Source: Thermoleophilia bacterium
GTDB taxonomy: Bacteria; Actinomycetota; Thermoleophilia; Gaiellales; SKUG01
Assembly (NCBI GenBank): GCA_025964455.1
Contig: JAOPYU010000189.1
Coordinates: 1 to 5,736, forward strand
DNA length: 5,736 nucleotides
Direction: 5' to 3'
A model generated the notes under the pieces. The model was not told where the DNA came from. It ran no database searches and saw only the letters and a program-made list of their open reading frames with translations. This document shows, piece after piece, positions 1-5,595 of this stretch. The translations under genes were made by a program, and so were the position numbers. Each line of letters starts with the position of its first letter. Positions within the stretch are counted from its first letter, which is position 1.

Positions 1-70
1 TACCGGGGTATCGGGGAGCAGCGTTCAACTGTTGCGGGCGAACCAGCGAGGCGCAGCGGCGCTCGGCCGC
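1..70. other. 3' flank of typA, no gene seen
   Basis: No coding sequence can be supported here. On the minus strand this lies immediately downstream of the typA stop codon. It contains a small hairpin next to the stop (annotated separately) and a short imperfect repeat, CCGGGGTA then TCGGGGA, at 3-17. The stretch is too short to tell whether it is an intergenic spacer or the edge of another gene. Confidence 0.5.
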
Positions 71-71
71 T
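55..71 (-). terminator. possible typA terminator hairpin
   Basis: A perfect 6-bp inverted repeat, AGCGGC (55-60) and GCCGCT (66-71), encloses a 5-nt loop (GCTCG). It abuts the typA stop codon at 71-73. No T-tract follows on the minus strand, so it is not a classic intrinsic terminator. GC-rich hairpins without a U-tail are common after genes in high-GC actinobacteria, and short GC-rich palindromes also arise by chance here, so the call is weak. Confidence 0.3.
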
Positions 72-2002
72 CAGCCGCGCGCCTGCTTCTCCTTGGCGCG
101 CGCCGTCTGGCGGTTGCCGGCGTGCAGGATCGACTTGCGCAGGCGGATGGCGTCGGGGGTGACCTCGACGCACTCGTCCTCGCGGATGAACTCGAGCGCC
201 TCGTCGAGCGACATCTTGCGCGCGCGGTTCATCGTCTTGAGCACGTCGCTCGTCGCCGAGCGGTGGTTGGTGAGGTGCTTCTCGCGAACGATGTTCACGT
301 CGAGGTCCTCGGGGCGGATGTGCTCGCCGATGATGCGTCCCTCGTAGACGTCGTCGGTCGGCTCCACGAACATCGTGCCGCGGTCCTCGAGGTTGCTGAT
401 CGCGTACTGCGTCGCCGGGCCCGGGCGGTCAGCCACGAGCGAGCCGCTCTGGCGCAGGCGCAGCTCGCCGAGCCATGGCTCCCACGAGTGGAACGTCGAG
501 TGCAGCTGACCCGTGCCCTGGGTCGCCGAGAGGAAGGTGGTGCGGAAACCGATCAGGCCGCGCGCCGGCACGTGGTAGGAGACGCGGCTCCAGCCGGCAC
601 CGAAGGACTGCATATCGACCATCTTGCCCTTGCGGGTGCCCATCAGCTGCGTGACCGCACCGACGAACTCCTCGGGCATGTCGACGACCGCGAGCTCGAT
701 CGGCTCGAGCAGCTTGCCGTTCTCGTCCGTGGTCGTCAGCACGCGCGGCTTGCCGACGGTGAGCTCGTAGCCCTCGCGTCGCATGCTCTCGATGAACACC
801 GCGAGCTGCATCTCGCCGCGGCCCTGGATCTCCCAGCGGTCCGGCACGCCCAGGTCGTTGAGGCGGATCGAGACGTTGCCGATCAGCTCCTTGTCGATGC
901 GCTCCTTGAGCATGCGCGCCGTGACCTTGCTGCCGCTCTGGCCGGCCAGCGGGGAGTCGTTGATCCGGAACTCCATGCCGATCGCCGGCTCGTCCACCAT
1001 CAGGCGTGGAAGCGGACGCGGATCCTCGAGGTCGCCGATCGTGTCACCGATCGTGATGTCCTCGATGCCCGAGATGGCGATGATGTCGCCGGCGCGGGCG
1101 GTCTCACCCGGCACGCGCGTCATCGCCTGCGTGATGAGCAGCTCGACGATCTTGGCGCGCTCGATCGTGACGTGCCCGCTCTCGTCGCTGGCCTCGTCAG
1201 CCTCGCGCATCCACGCGACCTGCTGGCCCTTCTTGATCTCGCCGTTGACGATGCGCAGCAGCGCGATGCGGCCCAGGTACGGCGATGCATCGAGGTTGGT
1301 CACGAGTGCCTGCAGCGGCGCCTCGGGATCGTAGGAGGGCGCGGGCACCTCCTTGACGAGCATCTCGAACAGCGGCGTCAGGTCGTCGGCGAGCTGGTCC
1401 GGCTCGGGGCCGGCCTTGCCGTCGCGACCGATCGCGTAGATCGTCGGGATGTCGAGCGCGTTGTCGTCGGCGCCCAGGTCGATGAGCAGGTCGAGCACCT
1501 CGTCGACGACCTCGGCCGGGCGCGCGTCGTGGCGGTCCACCTTGTTGACGACGAGCACGATCGGCATGCCGCGCTCGAGCGCCTTGCGCAGCACGAAGCG
1601 CGTCTGCGGCAGCGGACCCTCGGCGGCGTCGACGAGCAGTGCCACGCCGTCGACCATCGCCAGGCCGCGCTCGACCTCGCCAGAGAAATCAGCATGCCCC
1701 GGAGTGTCGACGACGTTGATGACGAGGCCGCCCCAGTTCACCGCCGTGTTCTTGGCGAGGATCGTGATGCCACGCTCCTGCTCCTGGTCCATGGAATCCA
1801 TGGCTCGCTCGGAGACGTTGTTGTGCGCGCCGAAGGCACCGGTCTGGTGCAGCATCGCGTCGACGAGCGTCGTCTTGCCGTGGTCGACGTGGGCGACGAT
1901 CGCGATGTTGCGGATGTCGTCGCGCGTTGCGCCGCTGTGCTGGCGGCCGCCCAGGTGCTGGTCGGCGGCTGCATGGGAGGGGGAGGAGGGGGAGGTACTC
2001 AC
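71..2002 (-). CDS. typA: Translational GTPase TypA/BipA
   Basis: TypA is an EF-G-like GTPase that binds the 70S ribosome and supports ribosome assembly and growth under stress or cold. The 643-aa product (GTG start) has all parts in order: P-loop AHVDHGKT (37-44), switch I RGITI (77-81), DTPGH (99-103), NKVD (153-156), a beta-barrel domain II (about 227-330), EF-G III-like and V-like domains with GRGEMQL (394-400) and [10 protein letters not shown] (479-488), and the TypA-specific C-terminal domain with [12 protein letters not shown] (552-563), an RSATSD stretch (581-586) and a basic tail. The usual length is about 610 aa; the extra residues are a Ser/Pro/Ala/His-rich leader of about 25 aa before the GTPase core. 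The G5 position reads YAIGRDG where many homologues have a Ser-Ala loop. I chose GTG at 2002 because it lies 6 nt after a TACCAT box, as in leaderless genes. The frame stays open to 2173, but the added 57 residues look non-coding and run over a promoter-like repeat. It is transcribed divergently from the RDD gene. Confidence 0.96.
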   Translation of the reverse strand: MSTSPSSPSHAAADQHLGGRQHSGATRDDIRNIAIVAHVDHGKTTLVDAMLHQTGAFGAHNNVSERAMDSMDQEQERGITILAKNTAVNWGGLVINVVDTPGHADFSGEVERGLAMVDGVALLVDAAEGPLPQTRFVLRKALERGMPIVLVVNKVDRHDARPAEVVDEVLDLLIDLGADDNALDIPTIYAIGRDGKAGPEPDQLADDLTPLFEMLVKEVPAPSYDPEAPLQALVTNLDASPYLGRIALLRIVNGEIKKGQQVAWMREADEASDESGHVTIERAKIVELLITQAMTRVPGETARAGDIIAISGIEDITIGDTIGDLEDPRPLPRLMVDEPAIGMEFRINDSPLAGQSGSKVTARMLKERIDKELIGNVSIRLNDLGVPDRWEIQGRGEMQLAVFIESMRREGYELTVGKPRVLTTTDENGKLLEPIELAVVDMPEEFVGAVTQLMGTRKGKMVDMQSFGAGWSRVSYHVPARGLIGFRTTFLSATQGTGQLHSTFHSWEPWLGELRLRQSGSLVADRPGPATQYAISNLEDRGTMFVEPTDDVYEGRIIGEHIRPEDLDVNIVREKHLTNHRSATSDVLKTMNRARKMSLDEALEFIREDECVEVTPDAIRLRKSILHAGNRQTARAKEKQARG

Positions 2003-2008
2003 CCGGGA

Positions 2009-2017
2009 ATGGTAGCA
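2009..2017 (-). promoter_or_regulatory. typA extended -10 promoter, leaderless start
   Basis: Read on the minus strand, the sequence is TGC-TACCAT followed by 6 nt and then the GTG codon at 2002. TACCAT fits the actinobacterial TANNNT -10 consensus, and the TGN just before it is an extended -10 signature. Initiation about 7 nt downstream would place the transcript 5' end on or next to the start codon. There is no Shine-Dalgarno sequence before the GTG, which agrees with a leaderless mRNA. No clear -35 box is visible. Confidence 0.5.
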
Positions 2018-2075
2018 GCGGTGCGCAGCTGCGGGCGGCAGCGGGGCCACGCTGCTTCGGTGGTGGGAGCGCATT

Positions 2076-2121
2076 TCGTCGCGCGGATGTACGCGTGCCA
2101 TCGTCGCGCGGCGGGTACGCG
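2076..2121. repeat. 25-bp-period direct repeat upstream of RDD gene
   Basis: Two copies of a bipartite element, TCGTCGCGCGG then 2-3 nt then GTACGCG, lie at 2076-2095 and 2101-2121, with starts 25 bp apart. All 18 conserved bases match; the only differences are in the short spacer (AT versus CGG). The second copy ends 7 nt before the RDD gene's ATG at 2129. Both copies sit in the 126-bp region between the divergent typA and RDD genes. This placement suggests tandem operator sites for the RDD gene or both genes, but no regulator is known from the window. Confidence 0.45.
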
Positions 2122-2128
2122 CCTTCGC

Positions 2129-2971
2129 ATGGAACCGACCGGACCCGCGATCACCTGCCCGAGCTGTCGCCACGCCAATGACGCGGGGGCATCGTTCTGC
2201 AGCCGCTGCGGCGCGGCGCTCACTGCAGCCACGCAGGGCGGCGCCTCACCGTCCGGGTGGGACCTGGCCACGGCCGGCATGCACCAGCCAGCGGCACCGA
2301 TGGATCCGACGCGGCTCGCCAAGGAGGACTACGCCGGCTGGTGGCAGCGCCTCGGTGGCTCCATCCTGGACGGCATCATCTTCCTGATCCCCCTCGTGGT
2401 GGTCGTCGGGATCATCATCGGGATCGCCTACTCCATGGATTCGTCGCTGCTCGAGGATTTCGGGGCCGACCCGACGTACTCGGATCCCTATGGCTACGAC
2501 AGCACCAGCCCGGGCGAGGACGCGTGGATCCTCGGCGCGCTCGGCGCCTACGTGCTGTACCTGCTGGCGTGGGACGTGCTGTGGATCCGATCGCGACACA
2601 TGGGGCGGCCCGGGCAGATCCTCGCCGGCTACCGGGTGGTGCGCCTGGAGGGCACGCAGCGGCTGGGGCTCGGGCGCGCGAGCGCGCGTGCGGCGGCCAA
2701 GCTCTGCTACAACGTGCCGAGCCTCGGGCCGCTGGCGTCGCTGACGTCCGCATTCACGATCGGGCTGACCGAGCACAAGCAAGGGCTGCACGACCTGATC
2801 TCAGGCACGGTGTGTGTTCGCACGAGTGCGCTCGAGCGGCGCGGCCTAATCGGCGACGGCGACGGTGCGGCAGCGATGACGGCGCCGACGTGGTCTCCCG
2901 TGACCGGTGGGCCGGTGCCGCCGGCACCGCCTGCGCCGCCACGACCGAGCGACAGCGGCCCGTTCGTCTGA
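2129..2971 (+). CDS. RDD-family membrane protein with N-terminal zinc ribbon
   Basis: The 280-aa product starts with a zinc ribbon, C10-PS-C13 and C24-SR-C27, followed by a low-complexity linker (about 32-62). An RDD domain follows: R74 and D81 in WWQRLGGSILDGII on the first membrane helix (about 77-100), a second helix around 133-153, GRPGQILAGYRVV (159-171), and the second Asp, D222, in GLHDLISGT. Between the two helices is an acidic, Tyr-rich loop (102-132, DPYGYD and similar) that would be outside the cell if the ribbon is cytosolic. The C-terminus (262-280) is Pro/Ala-rich and ends SGPFV. RDD proteins are poorly characterised; some have been linked to ion transport, but no substrate can be assigned here. 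The start at 2129 puts the ribbon 9 residues in; another in-frame ATG lies at 2087 within the upstream repeat. No good Shine-Dalgarno sequence precedes either. The gene converges on the rhomboid gene 22 bp away. Confidence 0.88.
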   Translation: MEPTGPAITCPSCRHANDAGASFCSRCGAALTAATQGGASPSGWDLATAGMHQPAAPMDPTRLAKEDYAGWWQRLGGSILDGIIFLIPLVVVVGIIIGIAYSMDSSLLEDFGADPTYSDPYGYDSTSPGEDAWILGALGAYVLYLLAWDVLWIRSRHMGRPGQILAGYRVVRLEGTQRLGLGRASARAAAKLCYNVPSLGPLASLTSAFTIGLTEHKQGLHDLISGTVCVRTSALERRGLIGDGDGAAAMTAPTWSPVTGGPVPPAPPAPPRPSDSGPFV

Positions 2972-2987
2972 GCCGCCCGGTGCGGCT
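2971..2987. terminator. hairpin between convergent genes
   Basis: A perfect 6-bp inverted repeat, AGCCGC (2971-2976) and GCGGCT (2982-2987), surrounds a CCGGT loop. It fills most of the gap between the stop codon of the RDD gene (ends 2971) and that of the rhomboid gene (ends 2994 on the minus strand). Being symmetrical, it could act on transcripts from both sides. There is no T-tract on either strand, so bidirectional termination is only a possibility. It has the same stem and loop sizes as the hairpin after typA. Confidence 0.35.
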
Positions 2988-2993
2988 ACAGCA

Positions 2994-4397
2994 TCAGCCG
3001 CGGTGGGCGAGCGCGCGGTGGAGCCGGTCGTGCTGGAGCGGGCTCAGCTCGCCCGCGTCCCGGCGGCGGGCAAGGTGTGCGACGCGTTCGGCGATGGAGA
3101 GTTCGCGGTCGGGAGCGAGTGGCGCGCTGCGATCGAGCGGGGCCGCTCGCAGGGCAGCTGCGTCGGTGTCGATCGCACGGTGACGGAAGCGCCAGACGAG
3201 TGTCACGAACGCCCCGACGGCAAGCCCGGCCGCCGCTCCACCGACGTGACCGCCCGACGACACGCCGGGGGTGAACGTCGAGAAGCCCAGGCCGACGAGC
3301 AGTGTCGACCAGCCGAGCTTGCCGATGGCGCGCCGCGCGAGCGGATCCACCATGGCGGCGAGTCCGAACGCCGCGAAGATCACGCCTGATGCGCCGACGC
3401 TCACGACGTCGCCGTTGGTGATGAACGCGCCCGCGCTGCACCCTGCGGCGCCGACCACGATGAGCAGCAGCATGCGTGCGTGGCCGACGACGCGTTCGAG
3501 CATGACCGCCACCACGCTCCAAGCGAACATGTTGCCGGCCAGGTGGTCGACGCTGCCGTGCAGCACGTTGGCGGTCCAGAACCGCCACCACATCCCGTCG
3601 ATGTCGTCGCGGAACCCGCCGACACGCTCGATGTCGGCGGTGCTCGGGAAGGGACCGTGCTGCGACAGCTGCCACGCGAACACCGCGACGCAGAGCACGC
3701 CGAACGCGATCGAGATCCACGGCACGAGCCGCGGCTGCTCGAGCTCGTCGGCGATGCGCGACAGGCGCGCCTCGTGCAGCGCCGGTCGCTGCGCGACGGC
3801 CGCGTCTCGACGCTCGGCCGGCGCCAGCTCGCCGTGCAGGTCCTCGTCGAGCAGTGGCGGGTATCGGCTCCACAGGTCGTTGAGCGCGTGCTGCAGCGCG
3901 AACAGGGACGCCGGAGCCGCCACGACCTCCAGCAGCAACAGTGCGGGGAAGGCGCGCCCCGCACCGAGCGTGGACGGCGCGAGCCCGGCAAGCACTCGCG
4001 CGGCCCTGATCCGTCGGGCGGTGCGGAGCGTCGATGCGAAGGCGGCTGCGAGGCACGCGATGCCGATGCCGAGCAGCCACCCGAGCTCCTCACCCGAGGG
4101 CGCGTCGAATCCGGATTCGGCCGGCACGCTCGCCACCGAGAAGAGGGTGCCCACGAGCACGAGCGATGCCCCCGGCAGCAGCAGGAAGGTGAAGAACGCC
4201 GCTGCCCCGGGATTGACCCGGATCGCCTCGTGCGCGGCGACCGAGCCGACCCGCTCGCGGCCGAACGTGGCGAGGTCGGAGTTCACGCGCCAGGCCCAGT
4301 AGGTGCGGTACAGGCCGCTCGTGATGAACAGCAGCAGGAAGGTCGTCCAGGCGGGGCGCACGAGCACGCGGGTGCCGACGGCGTTGTGCTCGCTCAT
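2994..4397 (-). CDS. Rhomboid serine protease fused to DUF4234-like domain
   Basis: The 467-aa membrane protein has three parts. Residues 1-180 form a multi-helix DUF4234-like domain (FITSGLYRTYWAWRVNSDLATFG, IRVNPGA, then N173, W176 and Y179 at its end). A charged linker (181-224) follows. Residues 226-402 are a rhomboid domain with the features known from GlpG: the WR pair (W271, R272), H280, the oxyanion-hole residues H285 and N289 in HLAGN, nucleophile S337 in GASG, and catalytic H384 in GGHVGG. It should therefore be an active intramembrane protease cutting helices near the membrane surface. The last 34 residues (DAGELSPLQHDRLHRAL) resemble a SHOCT-type short C-terminal domain. The ATG at 4397 overlaps the stop codon of the upstream gene as ATGA, which fixes the start and implies translational coupling; the frame is open to 4706 but that part is noise. 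The substrate is unknown; the neighbouring RDD proteins are candidates by position only. Confidence 0.9.
   Translation of the reverse strand: MSEHNAVGTRVLVRPAWTTFLLLFITSGLYRTYWAWRVNSDLATFGRERVGSVAAHEAIRVNPGAAAFFTFLLLPGASLVLVGTLFSVASVPAESGFDAPSGEELGWLLGIGIACLAAAFASTLRTARRIRAARVLAGLAPSTLGAGRAFPALLLLEVVAAPASLFALQHALNDLWSRYPPLLDEDLHGELAPAERRDAAVAQRPALHEARLSRIADELEQPRLVPWISIAFGVLCVAVFAWQLSQHGPFPSTADIERVGGFRDDIDGMWWRFWTANVLHGSVDHLAGNMFAWSVVAVMLERVVGHARMLLLIVVGAAGCSAGAFITNGDVVSVGASGVIFAAFGLAAMVDPLARRAIGKLGWSTLLVGLGFSTFTPGVSSGGHVGGAAAGLAVGAFVTLVWRFRHRAIDTDAAALRAAPLDRSAPLAPDRELSIAERVAHLARRRDAGELSPLQHDRLHRALAHRG
4394..4397 (-). promoter_or_regulatory. ATGA stop/start overlap
   Basis: On the minus strand ATGA contains both the ATG of the rhomboid fusion gene and the TGA of the DUF4234-like gene. 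Upstream there is only a weak purine run (GGGCGGC). The rhomboid is therefore probably translated by re-initiation after the upstream gene, which would tie the levels of the two proteins together. Confidence 0.75.
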
Positions 4398-4927
4398 CGG
4401 TACGCCGCCCACGCGCGGTTTGCCTGGCGCTGGGCGTGCCAGCTGCCGAGCGGGGGGAAGATGGCGGCGAGGATGGCGCCGCGCAGGGGCGATGGATGGG
4501 GGCCGTCGACGCCGGCCAGGTGTTGCGCGGTGCGGATGCGTCGCATCGTGTGTGACATCGCGAGCCAGAGCGGCGCGAGCAGCAGGCCGATCGAGGCGAA
4601 TGCCGTGATGTCCTCGGTCGACGGGGTGTAGCCATCGAGCAACTGTGCGACGTAGGCGACGATCGCCGCGACGAGCCCGAACCAGCCGAGCAGCCCGGCG
4701 ATCCACGCGAGCGTCGAGGCGCCCGGCGACACGCGTATGAACGGGAAGGGCATGCGACCCCGCGCGCGGCCGAACCGCGCGAGCTCGCGGGTCAGGCGCT
4801 GGTGGTGCACCGCACCCCAGACGCCGAGCGTCAGCAGGCAGGCGAGCGCCGCCAGCGCCGGACGGCGCAGCCTGACGTCGGTGTCGTGCGCGCGGATCGT
4901 GCGCGATGTACGGGAGCCCCGGGCCAT
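4394..4927 (-). CDS. DUF4234-like membrane protein, paralogue of the rhomboid N-terminus
   Basis: The 177-aa protein begins with a basic tail, then has about four hydrophobic segments (roughly 23-40, 72-96, 108-124 and 148-162). It lines up end to end with residues 13-180 of the next gene's product: LRRPALAALACLLTLGVWGA.. with VRPAWTTFLLLFITSGLYRT.., ELARFGRARG with DLATFGRERV, IRVSPGAS with IRVNPGAA, TMRRIRTAQHLAG with TARRIRAARVLAG, and a closing N-x2-W-x2-Y. The pattern of a helix followed by a basic, E/D-L-x-R/T-F-G stretch resembles DUF4234 proteins, whose function is unknown. It ends one residue after the N-W-Y motif, just where the fused version continues into the linker. It is the first gene of the operon, and its TGA overlaps the rhomboid ATG. 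I chose ATG 4927 because a TACCGT box lies 6 nt upstream; an earlier in-frame ATG at 4996 would run across the divergent promoter region. Confidence 0.82.
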   Translation of the reverse strand: MARGSRTSRTIRAHDTDVRLRRPALAALACLLTLGVWGAVHHQRLTRELARFGRARGRMPFPFIRVSPGASTLAWIAGLLGWFGLVAAIVAYVAQLLDGYTPSTEDITAFASIGLLLAPLWLAMSHTMRRIRTAQHLAGVDGPHPSPLRGAILAAIFPPLGSWHAQRQANRAWAAYR

Positions 4928-4932
4928 CGCGC

Positions 4933-4939
4933 TACGGTA
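4933..4939. promoter_or_regulatory. overlapping divergent -10 boxes
   Basis: The 7 bp TACGGTA contain a TANNNT box on each strand: TACGGT on the plus strand (toward the second RDD gene) and TACCGT on the minus strand (toward the DUF4234/rhomboid operon). The minus-strand box lies exactly 6 nt before the operon's ATG at 4927, the same spacing seen before typA, so that mRNA is probably leaderless. The plus-strand box would give a short leader to the GTG at 4972. No -35 box is convincing on either strand. The operon assignment is the stronger of the two. Confidence 0.42.
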
Positions 4940-4971
4940 TCGCACGGCGTCCGTGGCGCACTCGAGGATGG

Positions 4972-5586
4972 GTGCCGAACCGAGGAGCGCGAGCATCGCG
5001 CCACGACGAGGAGCCAGTCATCGACCCCACCAGCCCAGCACCCGCGTCGTGGATCCGACGCTTCGTCGCGTACCTGCTCGACCTGGCGATCGGCAGCGTC
5101 GCGTGGTTCGCGTCGCTCGTCGTGCTGGCGCTCGTCGCTGGCGACGGCGAGGTGCACCTCGATGGCAGTGGATTCGCGCTCTCCATCCTCGGCATCTACC
5201 TCGTGTGGGAACTGTTGTGGCTGGTCGGCCCCGCGGATGCCAAGCCGGGCCAGCTCATGCTCGGCATGCGCGTCGTGACCACCTCGGGCGGCGCCGTCGG
5301 CATCGGTCGCGTGTTCGGGCGATCGCTCGTGAAGGCCGCGGGTCTGCTCATCGGGATCCTGCTCGTCGTCAGCGCCATCACCATCGCAACGACATCGCGG
5401 CGTCAGGCGCTGCACGACCTGATCGCCGGGACGATGGTCGTCCATCCGCGTGGGCCCAAGCCCGAGGTGCAGCAGCCCGGGGTGGCGACCGCGACCTCGC
5501 TCGCTCCGGTCACGCCGTCGCCGCCGACCACGCCTCCGGCGCCGCCGCACCCGGAGGAGGAGCGACACCGCGGCCCGTTCATGTGA
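4972..5586 (+). CDS. RDD-family membrane protein, second copy
   Basis: Starting from GTG at 4972, the product is 204 aa. The RDD domain spans about 26-158: SWIRRFVAYLLDLAIG with R30 and D37, helix 1 (about 36-56), helix 2 (about 68-86), the KPGQLMLGMRVVTTSGG segment (91-107), a further hydrophobic stretch (about 122-140), and QALHDLIAGTMVV with D149. It has no zinc ribbon and no acidic loop, unlike the first RDD protein. The tail (about 161-204) is Pro/Thr-rich and ends HRGPFM, echoing SGPFV there. The two genes share 16 identical bases over the LHDLI codons. The start is uncertain: ATG 4906 would overlap the divergent operon, GTG 4972 has an AGGA too close to it, and a well-spaced GAGGAG precedes an ATC at 5020, just where the domain-like sequence begins. 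It ends 6 bp from the stop of the PfpI-like gene. Confidence 0.85.
   Translation: MPNRGARASRHDEEPVIDPTSPAPASWIRRFVAYLLDLAIGSVAWFASLVVLALVAGDGEVHLDGSGFALSILGIYLVWELLWLVGPADAKPGQLMLGMRVVTTSGGAVGIGRVFGRSLVKAAGLLIGILLVVSAITIATTSRRQALHDLIAGTMVVHPRGPKPEVQQPGVATATSLAPVTPSPPTTPPAPPHPEEERHRGPFM
5008..5022 (+). promoter_or_regulatory. strong Shine-Dalgarno before an ATC codon
   Basis: GAGGAG at 5008-5013 is followed by 6 nt and then ATC (5020-5022), in frame with the RDD gene. The spacing is ideal for initiation, yet ATC is a very rare start codon. Initiation there would give a 189-aa protein beginning DPTSPAPASWIRRF after the initiator, a more natural RDD N-terminus than the upstream residues. It may be a real noncanonical start, a former ATG, or a sequence error. 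Confidence 0.3.
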
Positions 5587-5595
5587 CGTGGGTCA
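5584..5595. other. inverted repeat made of two convergent stop codons
   Basis: TGAC (5584-5587) and GTCA (5592-5595) are inverted around GTGG. Each arm contains the TGA stop of one gene, the RDD gene on the plus strand and the PfpI-like gene on the minus strand, leaving only 6 bp between the stops. The arms are too short for a terminator, and the symmetry largely follows from two facing TGA codons. Confidence 0.3.

Larger units (their letters stand above)
2003..2128. promoter_or_regulatory. divergent typA / RDD intergenic region
   Basis: These 126 bp separate the typA start (minus) from the zinc-ribbon RDD start (plus). They hold the typA extended -10 box near one end and the two-copy direct repeat near the other. 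I could not find a TANNNT box at leaderless distance from the RDD ATG, nor a good Shine-Dalgarno sequence, so how that gene starts is unresolved. The second repeat copy covers the place where its -10 would be expected. Confidence 0.5.

Noticed and set aside
26..34. CAAC-T-GTTG palindrome
   Set aside because: It is only a 4-bp arm with no context; such short palindromes are expected by chance.
32..2128. Very long plus-strand open frame antisense to typA
   Set aside because: It lies opposite typA with an Arg/Asp/Val/His-rich composition typical of antisense frames in high-GC DNA. Only its last part, from 2129, is a real gene.
2003..2173. N-terminal extension of TypA to 2173
   Set aside because: It would overlap the divergent RDD gene and translate the promoter box and direct repeat; the residues resemble nothing in TypA.
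2257..3183. 308-codon plus-strand frame spanning the first RDD gene and the convergent gap
   Set aside because: It is Arg/Ala/Gly-rich in another frame of the RDD gene and runs antisense into the rhomboid gene.
3271..4631. Long plus-strand open frames opposite the rhomboid operon
   Set aside because: The minus strand has intact rhomboid catalytic motifs and membrane helices; the plus-strand translations are low-complexity and show no domain.
4398..4706. Upstream extension of the rhomboid frame to 4706
   Set aside because: The extra 103 residues are Arg/His/Pro-rich and overlap the DUF4234-like gene in another frame; the ATGA overlap explains the start at 4397.
2994..5586. Rhombosortase / GlyGly-CTERM system
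   Set aside because: The idea came from a rhomboid beside proteins with shared C-terminal tails. However, the tails lack the Gly-Gly motif, the terminal membrane helix and the basic end that define GlyGly-CTERM substrates.
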